Shown here: piece after piece, positions 35,544 through 46,097 of the stretch
Position numbering within the stretch: the first letter of the stretch is position 1
How the letters are laid out: each line of letters starts with the position of its first letter
Origin: Pseudomonas laurylsulfativorans
GTDB taxonomy: Bacteria > Pseudomonadota > Gammaproteobacteria > Pseudomonadales > Pseudomonadaceae
Direction: 5' to 3'
Length of the DNA stretch: 64,000 bases
Assembly: GCF_002906155.1 (NCBI RefSeq)
Contig: NZ_MUJK01000002.1
Span: forward strand, 124,001 to 188,000
Position numbers and translations under genes: made by a program
The notes under the pieces: generated by a model
The model's database searches: none
What the model was told of the DNA's origin: nothing
The model's input: the letters and a program-made list of their open reading frames with translations, nothing else

Positions 35544-35924
35544 TCACTCAGGCTTCTGGTAACTGTCGATCACTTCCTGCGCCGCCCGAAACGCATCGAT
35601 CGCCGCCGGCACACCGGCATACACCGCGCAATGCAGCAGCGCCTCGCGAATCTCATCCACAGTGCAACCGTTGTTCAGCGCACCGCGCACATGGCCTTTC
35701 AATTCCTGCGGGCACTTGAGTGCGGTCAGCGCAGCGAGTGTGATCAGGCTACGGGTCTTCAGCGGCAGACCTTCGCGATTCCACACGCCGCCCCAGGCGT
35801 GTTCATTGACGAAGTCCTGCAGCGGCTGAGTGAACTCGGTGGCGTTGCCCAGTGCGCGGTCGACGAAGGCGTCGCCCATCACTTGACGACGAATTTCAAC
35901 GCCGGCTTTTTTATTCTCGGTCAT
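35544..35924 (-). CDS. Carboxymuconolactone decarboxylase-family protein
   Basis: A 126-residue all-helical protein with the pattern of PcaC: GDAFVDRALGNATEFTQPLQ, HAWGGVWNREGLPLKTRSLI and HCAVYAGVPAAIDAF. It resembles gamma-carboxymuconolactone decarboxylase in length and domain, but the beta-ketoadipate pathway genes are absent here, so another substrate or an AhpD-like redox role is possible. Its start overlaps the antiporter stop by four bases (ATGA), so the two are probably one transcript. Confidence 0.8.
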   Translation of the reverse strand: MTENKKAGVEIRRQVMGDAFVDRALGNATEFTQPLQDFVNEHAWGGVWNREGLPLKTRSLITLAALTALKCPQELKGHVRGALNNGCTVDEIREALLHCAVYAGVPAAIDAFRAAQEVIDSYQKPE

Positions 35925-36982
35925 GGGACTTCCCTTTTATGGTGTTGGCGGCGCCAGGCGCGCAGCGACGTGAACAGCAAAAACGCCACCAGCGCCGGCA
36001 GGACGAAAAACAGCATCAAGTGTTCCAGCTTGCCGGCCAGTGGCATGCCGGTGGTGAACGACACCACGTGCAGCCCATACGCCAGGTACAAGCCCAGAAA
36101 CAGCAGGCCTTCGGCGCGGGTTACCCGGTAGCCGGAGTAGAACACTGGCAAGCACAGCGCCGCGACGCCGAGCATCACTGGGAGGTCGAAATCCAGAGCG
36201 TTGGGCGACACCGACAGTGGCGACGGCGCCACCAGCGCGGTAAAGCCGAGCACGCCCAATAGGTTGAACAGGTTGCTGCCAATCACGTTGCCCACGGCAA
36301 TTTCGCGCTCGCCGCGCATTGCGGCGATCAACGAAGTGGCGAGCTCTGGCAGTGAGGTGCTGACGGCGACGATGGTCAGGCCGATGATCCGCTCCGACAG
36401 CCCAAGATCGGTGGCGACCGCAACGGCGGCACCCAGCAGCAAGTGCCCGGCGTACACCAGCATCGCCAGCCCGACAATGATCATCAGCAGGCTGCTCAGC
36501 CATGGCGCTTGCGCATGATGGTCATGACTCGATACCGGCCGTCCCGAATGCCGTGACTGGCGCAGCAGCAACCCCAGGTAAATCGCCAGTGCCGTCAGCA
36601 ACATCACGCCGTCGGCACGGGTCAACTCTTCATTCCAGGCGAGTACGAACACCAACAGGCTCGCGCCGATCATCAACGGAATATCCAGTCGCACCAGTTG
36701 CCGGGAAACCCGCAGCGGAATGATCAGCGCGGAAAACCCGAGGGTGACGAGGATGTTGAAAATGCTGCTGCCGATCACGCTGCCGACGGCGATGTCGGCG
36801 TTGTGTGCCAGGGTCGCTTGCAAGCTGACCGCCATCTGCGGCGCGCTGCTGCCGAGGGCGACGATGGTCAGGCCGATGATCAGCGGTCGTATGTGCAGCC
36901 GCGCGGCAATGCGTACGGCGGCGCGCACCATCAGTTCGGCGCCGACAATCAGCAGGAGCAATCCGCTGAGCAATTCGATCAC
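35921..36982 (-). CDS. Calcium/sodium antiporter (CaCA family, YrbG-like)
   Basis: 353 residues with about ten transmembrane helices. The two signature alpha repeats are GLTIVALGSSAPQMAVSL (about residues 37-55) and GLTIVAVSTSLPELATSL (about 200-220). The acidic residue that binds cation is E in the second repeat, but the first repeat has Q (SAPQMA) where E is usual. That change may alter ion coordination. It is upstream of, and overlaps, the decarboxylase-like gene. Confidence 0.88.
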   Translation of the reverse strand: MIELLSGLLLLIVGAELMVRAAVRIAARLHIRPLIIGLTIVALGSSAPQMAVSLQATLAHNADIAVGSVIGSSIFNILVTLGFSALIIPLRVSRQLVRLDIPLMIGASLLVFVLAWNEELTRADGVMLLTALAIYLGLLLRQSRHSGRPVSSHDHHAQAPWLSSLLMIIVGLAMLVYAGHLLLGAAVAVATDLGLSERIIGLTIVAVSTSLPELATSLIAAMRGEREIAVGNVIGSNLFNLLGVLGFTALVAPSPLSVSPNALDFDLPVMLGVAALCLPVFYSGYRVTRAEGLLFLGLYLAYGLHVVSFTTGMPLAGKLEHLMLFFVLPALVAFLLFTSLRAWRRQHHKREVP

Positions 36983-37032
36983 GCTGATCAGGGGTAAATC
37001 GGCTAATCCGAAAATGGTCGGGGCTCCATCGG

Positions 37033-37407
37033 TCAGTCGTCGAGGGCTTGTACGCGAACCCGCGCGGTGCCGCTGCGCAGCATGCCCAGGCGTTCGGCGG
37101 CTTCCTGGGAGAGGTCGATCAGGCGGCCACGGGTGTGCGGCCCGCGATCATTGATGCGTACCACGCAGGATTTGTCGTTATTCAGGTTGGTCACCTTCAC
37201 CCGCGTACCGAAGGGTAGCTGGCGATGGGCGGCGGTCATGGAATTTTTGTCGAAACGCTCGCCACTGGCGGTGCGTTTGCCTTGGTGTTTGGCGCCGTAG
37301 TACGAAGCTACGCCGGTTTTGTCGTAGCCGTGCGGATCGACGGTGTCGGTGCTGGCGCAACCAGCCAGGAGCGAAAGGAGGGCGCAGGCGCCGAGCAGAC
37401 GTTTCAT
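37033..37407 (-). CDS. RlpA-like double-psi beta-barrel lipoprotein
   Basis: 124 residues. A lipoprotein signal MKRLLGACALLSLLAGC gives a lipobox (LAGC, Cys17). The DPBB domain has ASYYGAKHQGKRTASGERFD, MTAAHRQLPFGTRVKVTN and INDRGPHTRGRLIDLS, the active-site pattern of RlpA lytic transglycosylases (E and D conserved). It lacks the C-terminal SPOR domain of full-length RlpA, so it may act on peptidoglycan elsewhere than at septal denuded glycans. Confidence 0.88.
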   Translation of the reverse strand: MKRLLGACALLSLLAGCASTDTVDPHGYDKTGVASYYGAKHQGKRTASGERFDKNSMTAAHRQLPFGTRVKVTNLNNDKSCVVRINDRGPHTRGRLIDLSQEAAERLGMLRSGTARVRVQALDD

Positions 37408-37444
37408 TCGAAGGTTTCCCGAAACAAATGTGGGGGAGAGCTAA

Positions 37445-37596
37445 TGTGGCGAGGGGGCTTGCTGTGGCGAGGGGGCTTGCCCCCGTTGGACTGCGTAGCA
37501 GTCCCAAAACCTGAATCCTCGGTTAATCGAATGGACCCTGATTTCTGACAATGGGGCCGCTGCGCGACCCAACGGGGGCAAGCCCCCTCGCCACAG
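37445..37596. repeat. Inverted repeat pair (GGCGAGGGGGCTTGCCCCC type)
   Basis: TGTGGCGAGGGGGCTTGC occurs twice in exact tandem (37445-37462 and 37463-37480), then CCCCGTTGG. The inverted partner, CCAACGGGGGCAAGCC then CCCTCGCCACAG, ends at 37596. This is a third intergenic repeat type; another copy lies at 58275-58423. Confidence 0.88.
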
Positions 37597-37631
37597 AAGC
37601 CCCTCAACCACAAAAAGCCCGCTCCCACAGG

Positions 37632-37664
37632 GAATGGAGCCAGATTTTAGAACTGGCTCCATTC
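37632..37664 (-). terminator. Hairpin at the 3' end of the gatCAB operon
   Basis: GAATGGAGCCAG (37632-37643) and CTGGCTCCATTC (37653-37664) form a perfect 12-bp stem with a nine-base loop, three bases beyond the gatB stop codon. On the minus strand no T tract follows, so termination is uncertain. Confidence 0.55.
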
Positions 37665-37667
37665 TCA

Positions 37668-39113
37668 TCAGCCTTCGAGCTTGCTTTTCAGCAGTTCGTT
37701 CACTTGTTGCGGGTTGGCCTTGCCTTTGGAAGCTTTCATGGCCTGGCCGACGAAGAAACCGAACATCTTGCCGCGCTTGGCTTCGTCTGCCGCGCGGTAT
37801 TGTTCGACCTGCTCGGCGTTGGCCGCGAGCATTTCGTCCAGCACCGCCGAGATGGCGCCGGTGTCGGTCACTTGCTTGAGGCCGCGCTTGTCGATGATCT
37901 CGTCTGCGCTGCCTTCGCCATTGGCCATCGCTTCAAACACGACCTTGGCGATCTTGCCGGAGATGGTGTTGTCCTTGATGCGCAATAGCATGCCGCCCAA
38001 AAGCTCGGCGGAAACCGGCGAGTCTTCGATGTCCAGGCCTTGCTTGTTGAGCAGGCTGCCCAACTCGACCATCACCCAGTTGGCCGCCAGTTTGGCGTCA
38101 CCGCCGATGCTCGCGACTTTCTCGAAGTAATCGGCTTGCTCGCGGCTGGTCGCCAGCACGCTGGCGTCGTAGACCGACAGACCGAACTGTTCCTGGAAAC
38201 GCTCGCGTTTCTGCGGCGGCAATTCTGGCAGTGTGGCGCGCACGTCATCGAGGAACGAGTTCTCGATCACGACCGGCAGCAGGTCCGGATCGGGGAAGTA
38301 TCGGTAGTCGTTGGCTTCCTCTTTGCTGCGCATCGGACGGGTTTCGTCCTTGTTCGGATCGTACAGGCGGGTCTGCTGGATCACTTTGCCGCCGTCTTCG
38401 ATCAACTCGATCTGACGCTGGATTTCGCTGTTGATCGCCTTCTCGATAAAGCGGAACGAGTTGACGTTCTTGATCTCGCAGCGGGTGCCGAACTCGACCT
38501 GGCCTTTGGGACGGATCGACACGTTGCAGTCGCAACGCAGAGAGCCTTCGGCCATGTTGCCGTCGCAGATGCCCAGGTAGCGCACCAGCGCATGGATCGC
38601 CTTGACGTAAGCCACGGCTTCCTTGGCGCTACGCATGTCCGGCTCGGAGACGATTTCCAGCAACGGCGTGCCGGCACGGTTCAGGTCGATGCCGCTGGCG
38701 CCGCTGAATTCTTCGTGCAGGCTTTTACCGGCGTCTTCTTCCAGATGCGCGCGGGTGATGCCGACACGTTTGACCGTGCCGTCTTCAAGGGCGATGTCCA
38801 GGTGGCCCTTGCCGACGATCGGCAACTCCATCTGGCTGATCTGGTAGCCCTTGGGCAGGTCCGGGTAGAAATAGTTTTTACGGGCGAACACGTTGTGCTG
38901 GCCGATCTCGGCGTCAATCGCCAGACCGAACATCACCGCCATGCGCACCGCTTCCTGGTTCAGCACCGGCAGCACGCCGGGCATGCCCAGGTCGATCAGG
39001 CTGGCCTGGGTGTTCGGCTCGGAACCGAAGGTGGTGGAACTACCGGAAAAGATTTTCGACCGGGTGGTGAGCTGGGTGTGAATCTCCAGCCCGATCACGA
39101 CTTCCCATTGCAT
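37668..39113 (-). CDS. gatB: Aspartyl/glutamyl-tRNA amidotransferase subunit B
   Basis: 481 residues. GatB binds mischarged Glu-tRNA(Gln) or Asp-tRNA(Asn) and activates it for transamidation. The N-terminal cradle has [13 protein letters not shown] and the metal-site motif VSEPDMRS, plus [10 protein letters not shown]. The YqeY-like tail domain covers the last 130 residues (GVITA-like helices, [13 protein letters not shown]). It is the last gene of gatC-gatA-gatB, ten bases after gatA. Confidence 0.96.
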   Translation of the reverse strand: MQWEVVIGLEIHTQLTTRSKIFSGSSTTFGSEPNTQASLIDLGMPGVLPVLNQEAVRMAVMFGLAIDAEIGQHNVFARKNYFYPDLPKGYQISQMELPIVGKGHLDIALEDGTVKRVGITRAHLEEDAGKSLHEEFSGASGIDLNRAGTPLLEIVSEPDMRSAKEAVAYVKAIHALVRYLGICDGNMAEGSLRCDCNVSIRPKGQVEFGTRCEIKNVNSFRFIEKAINSEIQRQIELIEDGGKVIQQTRLYDPNKDETRPMRSKEEANDYRYFPDPDLLPVVIENSFLDDVRATLPELPPQKRERFQEQFGLSVYDASVLATSREQADYFEKVASIGGDAKLAANWVMVELGSLLNKQGLDIEDSPVSAELLGGMLLRIKDNTISGKIAKVVFEAMANGEGSADEIIDKRGLKQVTDTGAISAVLDEMLAANAEQVEQYRAADEAKRGKMFGFFVGQAMKASKGKANPQQVNELLKSKLEG

Positions 39114-39123
39114 GTGTGTCTCC

Positions 39124-40575
39124 TCAGAAGCCGGTTGGGGTGCGGGTGTGCCAGTCAGTGTTCAACTGGTACTGGTGCGCAACGTTGAGCAAGCGGCCTT
39201 CCTGGAAATACGGGGCGAGCAGTTGCACGCCGACCGGCAGACCATCGACAAAACCGGCGGGCATCGACAGGCCTGGCAGGCCCGCGAGGTTGGCGGTGAT
39301 GGTGTAGACGTCTTCCAGGTACGCGGCAACCGGGTCGCTGTTCTTGGCGCCGAGCTTCCAGGCCGGGTTCGGCGTGGTTGGGCCGAGGATGATGTCGACC
39401 TCATTAAAGGCAGCCATGAAGTCGTTCTTGATCAAGCGACGGATCTTCTGCGCCTTGAGGTAGTAGGCGTCGTAGTAACCGGCGGACAGTGCATAGGCAC
39501 CGACCATGATCCGGCGCTGTACTTCCGGCCCGAAGCCTTCGCCACGGGAGCGCTTGTACAGGTCGATCAGGTTGACCGGATTTTCGCAGCGGTAGCCGAA
39601 ACGCACGCCGTCGAAACGCGACAGGTTGGAGGACGCTTCCGCCGGGGCGATCACGTAGTACGCAGGAATCGCGTGCTGCATGTTCGGCAGGCTGATTTCC
39701 TTGATCACGGCGCCGAGCTTTTCCAACTCCTTGACGCTGTTGTGGATCAACTCGGCGATGCGCGGATCGAGACCGGCGCTGAAATACTCTTTTGGCACGC
39801 CGATGCGCAGGCCTTGCAGCGAGCCGTTGAGGCTGGCGCTGTAGTCCGGCACGGGTTCATCGATGCTGGTGGAGTCGTTCGGATCGAAGCCGGCCATACC
39901 TTGCAACAATATTGCGCAGTCTTCGGCAGTGCGAGCCAATGGGCCGCCCTGATCGAGGCTGGAGGCGTAAGCGATCATGCCCCAGCGCGAAACGCGACCG
40001 TACGTCGGTTTCAGACCGGTGAGGTTGGTCAACGCAGCGGGCTGACGAATGGAGCCGCCAGTATCGGTGCCGGTAGCGGCCGGCAGCAGACGAGCGGCAA
40101 CTGCCGCAGCGGAGCCACCGGACGAACCGCCCGGAACGTATTCCAGGTTCCACGGGTTTTTCACCGCGCCGTAGTAGCTCGACTCGTTGGCCGAGCCCAT
40201 GGCGAATTCGTCCATGTTGGTCTTGCCCAGGGTCACGGCGCCGGCAGCGGCCAGCTTGGCGACGACAGTGGCGTCGTACGGTGCCTTGAAGTTGTCGAGC
40301 ATCTTCGAGCCGCAGCTGGTGCGAATGCCCTGGGTGCAGAAAAGGTCTTTGTGGGCGATCGGCGCGCCGAGCAGGGCGCCGCTCTCACCATTGGCCCGGC
40401 GGGCGTCAGCGGCTTTCGCCTGCGTGAGCGCCAGGTCTTCGGTGAGGCTGATGAAACTGTTGAGCTGCGGATCGAGCTGGGCGATGCGCGCCAGCAGGAC
40501 TTTGGTCAGCTCTTCGGAGGAAAACTTCTTGTCGGCGAGTCCGCGGGCGATCTCGGCCAGAGTCAATTGATGCAT
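39124..40575 (-). CDS. gatA: Aspartyl/glutamyl-tRNA amidotransferase subunit A
   Basis: 483 residues of the amidase-signature family, which hydrolyses glutamine to provide ammonia to GatB. The catalytic Ser-cisSer-Lys elements are visible: K in [14 protein letters not shown], the glycine/serine loop [16 protein letters not shown] and [12 protein letters not shown] with the nucleophilic serine. It lies between gatC and gatB in the operon. Confidence 0.96.
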   Translation of the reverse strand: MHQLTLAEIARGLADKKFSSEELTKVLLARIAQLDPQLNSFISLTEDLALTQAKAADARRANGESGALLGAPIAHKDLFCTQGIRTSCGSKMLDNFKAPYDATVVAKLAAAGAVTLGKTNMDEFAMGSANESSYYGAVKNPWNLEYVPGGSSGGSAAAVAARLLPAATGTDTGGSIRQPAALTNLTGLKPTYGRVSRWGMIAYASSLDQGGPLARTAEDCAILLQGMAGFDPNDSTSIDEPVPDYSASLNGSLQGLRIGVPKEYFSAGLDPRIAELIHNSVKELEKLGAVIKEISLPNMQHAIPAYYVIAPAEASSNLSRFDGVRFGYRCENPVNLIDLYKRSRGEGFGPEVQRRIMVGAYALSAGYYDAYYLKAQKIRRLIKNDFMAAFNEVDIILGPTTPNPAWKLGAKNSDPVAAYLEDVYTITANLAGLPGLSMPAGFVDGLPVGVQLLAPYFQEGRLLNVAHQYQLNTDWHTRTPTGF

Positions 40576-40592
40576 TGCAGGCTCTTTCCCTA

Positions 40593-40880
40593 TTAGTCGA
40601 TGACTTTCGGAACCAGGTACAGGCCGTTTTCGACCGCTGGTGCGATGGACTGGTAGGCCTCGCGATTATTGGTCTCGGTCACGACGTCTGCGCGCAGGCG
40701 CTGGCTGGCTTCCAACGGGTGGGCCAGCGGCTCGATACCGTCGGTATTGACCGCCTGCATTTCGTCGACCAGCCCGAGAATGCTGTTGAGGGCTGAAGTG
40801 ATGTGTGGAAGATCGGCTTCATTGAGGCCAAGACAGGCCAGATGAGCGATTTTTTCCACGTCGGAGCGTTCTAGCGCCAT
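40593..40880 (-). CDS. gatC: Aspartyl/glutamyl-tRNA amidotransferase subunit C
   Basis: A 95-residue small subunit that stabilises GatA and helps transfer ammonia. [20 protein letters not shown] and [20 protein letters not shown] are characteristic. It starts the gatCAB operon and stands divergent from mreB. A 15-bp palindrome (ACGGAC, CGC, GTCCGT; 40905-40919) lies in its leader. Confidence 0.95.
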   Translation of the reverse strand: MALERSDVEKIAHLACLGLNEADLPHITSALNSILGLVDEMQAVNTDGIEPLAHPLEASQRLRADVVTETNNREAYQSIAPAVENGLYLVPKVID

Positions 40881-41018
40881 TGGGATTCTCCAGTGGAAAA
40901 CAAAACGGACCGCGTCCGTGTGTTAGATTGTCGGAACACTACCGCACTTCTACGGTCATAAGGCCGCGATTGTGGGGCTTGGTGCACAGAAAAGCGGCCA
41001 ATTTAACATATTGGCGCC

Positions 41019-41047
41019 TTGCCCAAAATCCCTGTCGTTGTTAGAGT
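41019..41047 (+). promoter_or_regulatory. mreB promoter
   Basis: TTGCCC (41019-41024) and TAGAGT (41042-41047) with a 17-base spacer; transcript start expected near 41054, about 40 bases before the ATG. Confidence 0.6.
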
Positions 41048-41079
41048 TTGCCGCACTTTTTTACCCACGCGTTGCCTAG

Positions 41080-42129
<1,050 letters not shown>

Positions 42130-42272
42130 GTCGCCGGATTGCCTCTATGCTGTTGAGCGCGCAGGCGGCACTTTGCAGTGCTGCCTGTTCGCGTTTATCT
42201 TCTGTCAGTCTGCATCCAGGCCGGATTGCTGCCGTATGAATAAACAGAACATTTGCCTGGGAGGAGCGGCTT

Positions 42273-43382
42273 ATTAAACCGCTTTTCACCAAGGGCCCTT
42301 CATTGGGCGTGCGCCTGTTGGTGCTGGTCGTGCTATCGGTCGCGCTGATGGTGGTCGATGCCCGTTTCAGTCTGCTCAAGCCTGCACGCAGCCAAATGTC
42401 GCTGGTGCTGATGGACGCCTACTGGATCACCGATCTGCCTGGACGACTGTGGGAAGGCGTTGCCAGCCAGTTTGGCAGCCGGACCGAGCTCGTCGCCGAA
42501 AACGAAAAACTCAAAAGCGAAAACCTGCTGTTGCAAGGGCGCATGCAGAAGCTTGCCTCCCTGACCGAGCAGAACGTTCGGCTGCGCGAGTTGCTCAACT
42601 CTTCGGCCCTGGTCAATGAAAAGGTCGAAGTGGCCGAGTTGATCGGCATGGACCCCAACCCCTTCACCCATCGCATCATTATCAACAAAGGCGAGCGAGA
42701 CGGCGTGGTCCTCGGCCAGCCGGTGCTCGATGCCCGTGGTCTGATGGGGCAGGTGGTGGAGCTGATGCCTTATACCTCCCGCGTTCTGCTGCTGACTGAC
42801 TCCACTCATAGCATTCCCGTGCAGGTAAACCGTAACGGTCTGCGGGCGATTGCCAGCGGTACCGGCAACCCGGAGCGCCTGGAGTTGCGTCACGTGGCTG
42901 ACACCGCCGACATCAAGGAAGGCGACTTGCTCGTCAGCTCCGGTCTCGGTCAGCGCTTTCCGGCGGGTTACCCGGTAGCGACGGTCAAGGAAGTGATCCA
43001 CGATTCCGGCCAGCCGTTTGCCATCGTCCGCGCGGTACCGACCGCCGCATTGAACCGCAGCCGTTACCTGCTACTGGTATTCAGCGACACCCGCACTCCG
43101 GAAGAGCGCGCCAACGACGCTGCCCAGGCCCAGGAAAGCCTGGATGCACAGGGCGGTGGGCCAATCATTCCGGCGACGGTGCCGAAACTGGTCACCCCGG
43201 CAGCGGCGGCTGTGCCGGCCGCTGCACCCGCGGCGCCTGCCACGGCGACCCCAGCAACCCCAGCAACCGCTGCGCCGGCAAAACCGGCGGCCGCTAAACC
43301 GCCGGCCACCAAGCCCGTTGCTGCGAAGCCTGCCGCCAAGCCGCCGGCCTCTGCGCCGGCCACTCCAATGGGAAGAGAATAA
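42273..43382 (+). CDS. mreC: Rod shape-determining protein MreC, probable ATT start
   Basis: A bitopic inner-membrane protein of the elongasome: transmembrane helix (about VRLLVLVVLSVALMVVDARF), a coiled coil (about 70-115), the periplasmic beta domain, and a Pro/Ala/Lys-rich C-terminal tail. The frame is open upstream of the first TTG (42303) and there is no ATG or GTG before it. ATT at 42273 has GGGAGGAG ending six bases away and adds IKPLFTKGPS, which resembles MreC N termini I recall in other Pseudomonas. An alternative is TTG at 42303 with AAGG eight bases upstream. The end overlaps mreD (TAATG). Confidence 0.88.
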   Translation: MKPLFTKGPSLGVRLLVLVVLSVALMVVDARFSLLKPARSQMSLVLMDAYWITDLPGRLWEGVASQFGSRTELVAENEKLKSENLLLQGRMQKLASLTEQNVRLRELLNSSALVNEKVEVAELIGMDPNPFTHRIIINKGERDGVVLGQPVLDARGLMGQVVELMPYTSRVLLLTDSTHSIPVQVNRNGLRAIASGTGNPERLELRHVADTADIKEGDLLVSSGLGQRFPAGYPVATVKEVIHDSGQPFAIVRAVPTAALNRSRYLLLVFSDTRTPEERANDAAQAQESLDAQGGGPIIPATVPKLVTPAAAAVPAAAPAAPATATPATPATAAPAKPAAAKPPATKPVAAKPAAKPPASAPATPMGRE

Positions 43383-43873
43383 TGGCCGGTGTAAAAGCAT
43401 CCCGAAACGGCTGGATAGTCTGGCTGACGTTCGCCGTCGGACTGCTGTTGAGCGTTTCGCCTTTGCCGCAATTCATGGAAATCCTGCGCCCACTGTGGCT
43501 GGCCTTGTTGCTGGCATTCTGGGCGTTGAACCTGCCGCAGACCGTCGGGATGGTGACGGCGTTTTGCCTGGGGCTGGCTGAAGATGTGCTCTACGGTACC
43601 TTGCTGGGTCAGAACGCCTTGATCCTGACTCTCATAACCTACCTGGTACTGGCGCTGCAGCAACGTCTGCGGATGTTCCCGATGTGGCAGCAGAGCCTGG
43701 TGATCCTGGTGATCTTCGGTCTCGCCCAGCTTGTACAACTATGGCTCAGCGCCTTGACCGGCAATCGCCAGCCAACGCTGGCGCTGGTACTGCCGGCACT
43801 GGTCAGCGCATTGCTCTGGCCCTGGATCAGTTTCGGTTTGCGCGGACTGCGTCGACGCTACAAAATCAATTAA
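43382..43873 (+). CDS. mreD: Rod shape-determining protein MreD
   Basis: A 163-residue inner-membrane protein with about five hydrophobic helices (WIVWLTFAVGLLLSVSPL, ILTLITYLVLALQQRL and others). Its ATG overlaps the mreC stop by one base, implying translational coupling. It completes mreBCD, which directs lateral peptidoglycan synthesis. Confidence 0.93.
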   Translation: MAGVKASRNGWIVWLTFAVGLLLSVSPLPQFMEILRPLWLALLLAFWALNLPQTVGMVTAFCLGLAEDVLYGTLLGQNALILTLITYLVLALQQRLRMFPMWQQSLVILVIFGLAQLVQLWLSALTGNRQPTLALVLPALVSALLWPWISFGLRGLRRRYKIN

Positions 43874-43910
43874 TTCGCTCAGGCATTAGAGTAGACAGGG
43901 AGAGGTCTTG

Positions 43911-44507
43911 ATGAAACGGTTGTACCTCGCCTCTGGCTCACCACGTCGGCGTGAATTACTCACGCAGATCGGCGTTCCATTCTGCGCCGTCAGTGCGGAT
44001 ATCGATGAAACCCCTGTAGTCCAAGAATCCCCATCGGCCTATGTCGAGCGTTTGGCGCGCGGCAAGGCCGAGGCCGGGCGCGGCGTTGTCGTGTCCGACG
44101 AACCGTTCTGCGTGCTTGGCGCCGATACCGCCGTGGTGCTTGAAGGAAAAATTCTCGGCAAACCGGTTGATCAAGCGGATGCCTGCGCCATGCTGATGAT
44201 GTTGTCAGGGTGTGAGCATGAAGTCCTGACCGCGATTGCCGTGCTCGATGGCGAACGGTGCGAGTCCCGGGTGGTCACCAGTCGCGTGCGTTTTCGTGCT
44301 ATCAGTCGTGACGAAGCCGCCGCCTACTGGGTCAGCGGTGAACCAAGGGACAAGGCGGGCGGTTATGGCATTCAAGGACTGGGTGCGGTGTTTGTCGCCG
44401 GGCTCAGTGGAAGTTATTCGGCGGTGGTCGGACTACCGCTGTGCGAAACCGCGGAACTGCTCGGCCATTTCGGCATACCCTGTTGGCAACCCCGGAACGC
44501 GCTTTAA
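43911..44507 (+). CDS. maf: Maf-family nucleoside triphosphate pyrophosphatase (dTTP/UTP type)
   Basis: 198 residues. The Maf motifs are [32 protein letters not shown] and [16 protein letters not shown]. The sequence follows the YhdE group, which removes non-canonical or excess dTTP/UTP. I chose ATG 43911, with GGGAG eight bases upstream, rather than the adjacent TTG at 43908. It is part of the mre-rng cluster, as in many gamma-proteobacteria. Confidence 0.93.
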   Translation: MKRLYLASGSPRRRELLTQIGVPFCAVSADIDETPVVQESPSAYVERLARGKAEAGRGVVVSDEPFCVLGADTAVVLEGKILGKPVDQADACAMLMMLSGCEHEVLTAIAVLDGERCESRVVTSRVRFRAISRDEAAAYWVSGEPRDKAGGYGIQGLGAVFVAGLSGSYSAVVGLPLCETAELLGHFGIPCWQPRNAL

Positions 44508-44564
44508 GCGTCGTCCTGAACAGATGCGGCCATTATCGTGAACATGCCTGAACGAGACCCTGCC

Positions 44565-46022
44565 ATGAGTGAAGAGATTCTGATCAACATCACGCCGATG
44601 GAGTCGCGCGTGGCGGTGGTCGAAAACGGTGTCCTGCAAGAGGTCCACGTCGAGCGTACGCAAAAGCGCGGGATCGTCGGCAACATCTATAAAGGCAAAA
44701 TCGTGCGGGTCTTGCCGGGGATGCAAGCGGCATTCGTCGATATCGGCCTGGATCGTGCCGCTTTCATTCATGCGTCGGAAATTTCCCTGCGCGAAGGGCC
44801 GGCGGTGGAGAGCATCAGTGCTTTGGTGCACGAAGGCCAGAGCCTTGTGGTGCAAGTCACCAAGGACCCGATCGGCTCCAAGGGCGCGCGCCTGACCACT
44901 CAATTGTCGATCCCTTCGCGTTACCTGGTGTACATGCCACGTACGGCCCATGTCGGCATTTCCCTGAAAATCGAAGACGAAGCCGAGCGCGAGCGCCTCA
45001 AGCAAGTGGTCACTGATTGCGTGGCCAAGGAAGGGATCAAGGAGGCCGGCGGTTTCATTCTGCGTACGGCAGCCGAAGGTGCGGGCGCCGATGAAATACT
45101 CATGGACATCCGCTACCTGCGCAGGCTCTGGGATCAGATCAGCGCCCAGATCATAACCATCAGCGCGCCCAGCGTGATCTATGAAGACCTCGGCCTGGCG
45201 CTGCGTACCCTGCGTGACCTGGTGAGCCCGAAAATCGAGAAGATCCGCATCGACTCCCGGGAAACCTTCCAGAAAACCACACAGTTCGTCGCCGAATTGA
45301 TGCCCGAGATTGCCGACCGTCTGGAACATTACCCGGGCGAGCGACCGATTTTCGACCTGTATGGCGTCGAAGACGAAATCCAGAAGGCTCTTGAGCGCAA
45401 GGTCCCGCTCAAGTCCGGGGGTTATCTGGTGGTCGACCCGGCGGAAGCCATGAGCACCATCGACGTGAACACCGGGGCGTTCGTCGGCCATCGCAACCTC
45501 GAAGAAACCATCTTCAAGACCAACCTCGAAGCCGCTACGGCCATTGCCCGGCAATTGCGCCTGCGCAATCTCGGCGGGATCATCATCATCGACTTCATCG
45601 ACATGGAAGATGAAGAACACCAGCGCCAGGTATTGCGCACGCTGGAGAAACAGCTCGAGCGCGATCACGCCAAGACCAACATCATCGGCATTACCGAGCT
45701 GGGCCTGGTGCAGATGACCCGCAAGCGCACCCGCGAAAGCCTCGAGCAAGTATTGTGCGAGCCGTGCAACGCCTGCCAGGGACGCGGCAAGCTCAAGACG
45801 CCAGAGACCGTTTGCTACGAAATCTTCCGTGAAATCCTGCGTGAGGCTCGCGCCTATCAGGCGGAAGGCTATCGTGTATTGGCAAACCAGAAAGTTGTCG
45901 ACCGCCTGCTCGACGAAGAGTCGGGCAACGTCGCCGAGCTGGAAGGGTTTATCGGGCGCACCATTCGCTTCCAGGTCGAAACCATGTATTCCCAGGAACA
46001 ATACGACGTGGTGCTGCTCTGA
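44565..46022 (+). CDS. rng: Ribonuclease G
   Basis: A 485-residue RNase E/G-family endoribonuclease that matures 16S rRNA 5' ends and decays mRNA. An S1-like domain (GNIYKGKIVRVLPGMQAAFV) precedes the 5'-sensor and catalytic core with GGYLVVDPAEAMSTIDVNTG and IIIIDFIDMEDEEH (magnesium-binding Asp). The zinc-link CEPCNACQGRGKLK has the paired cysteines that dimerise. The C-terminal scaffold of RNase E is absent. The start at 44565 matches known RNase G length. Confidence 0.96.
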   Translation: MSEEILINITPMESRVAVVENGVLQEVHVERTQKRGIVGNIYKGKIVRVLPGMQAAFVDIGLDRAAFIHASEISLREGPAVESISALVHEGQSLVVQVTKDPIGSKGARLTTQLSIPSRYLVYMPRTAHVGISLKIEDEAERERLKQVVTDCVAKEGIKEAGGFILRTAAEGAGADEILMDIRYLRRLWDQISAQIITISAPSVIYEDLGLALRTLRDLVSPKIEKIRIDSRETFQKTTQFVAELMPEIADRLEHYPGERPIFDLYGVEDEIQKALERKVPLKSGGYLVVDPAEAMSTIDVNTGAFVGHRNLEETIFKTNLEAATAIARQLRLRNLGGIIIIDFIDMEDEEHQRQVLRTLEKQLERDHAKTNIIGITELGLVQMTRKRTRESLEQVLCEPCNACQGRGKLKTPETVCYEIFREILREARAYQAEGYRVLANQKVVDRLLDEESGNVAELEGFIGRTIRFQVETMYSQEQYDVVLL

Positions 46023-46097
46023 AGCGTTTCGCTTTGATTGTTCGAGAATGGCTGGCCTCAGCTTTTTGCAAAACATTTGCCATGGGAGCCACCTGAC

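Noticed and set aside
35544..35924. Calling the carboxymuconolactone-decarboxylase-like gene pcaC
   Set aside because: The other protocatechuate-pathway genes are absent and several residues differ from PcaC; only the family call is safe.
39112..40596. A 494-codon plus-strand frame opposite gatA, and a similar one opposite rng (44433-46076)
   Set aside because: gatA and rng are unmistakable; the opposite frames are coding shadows.
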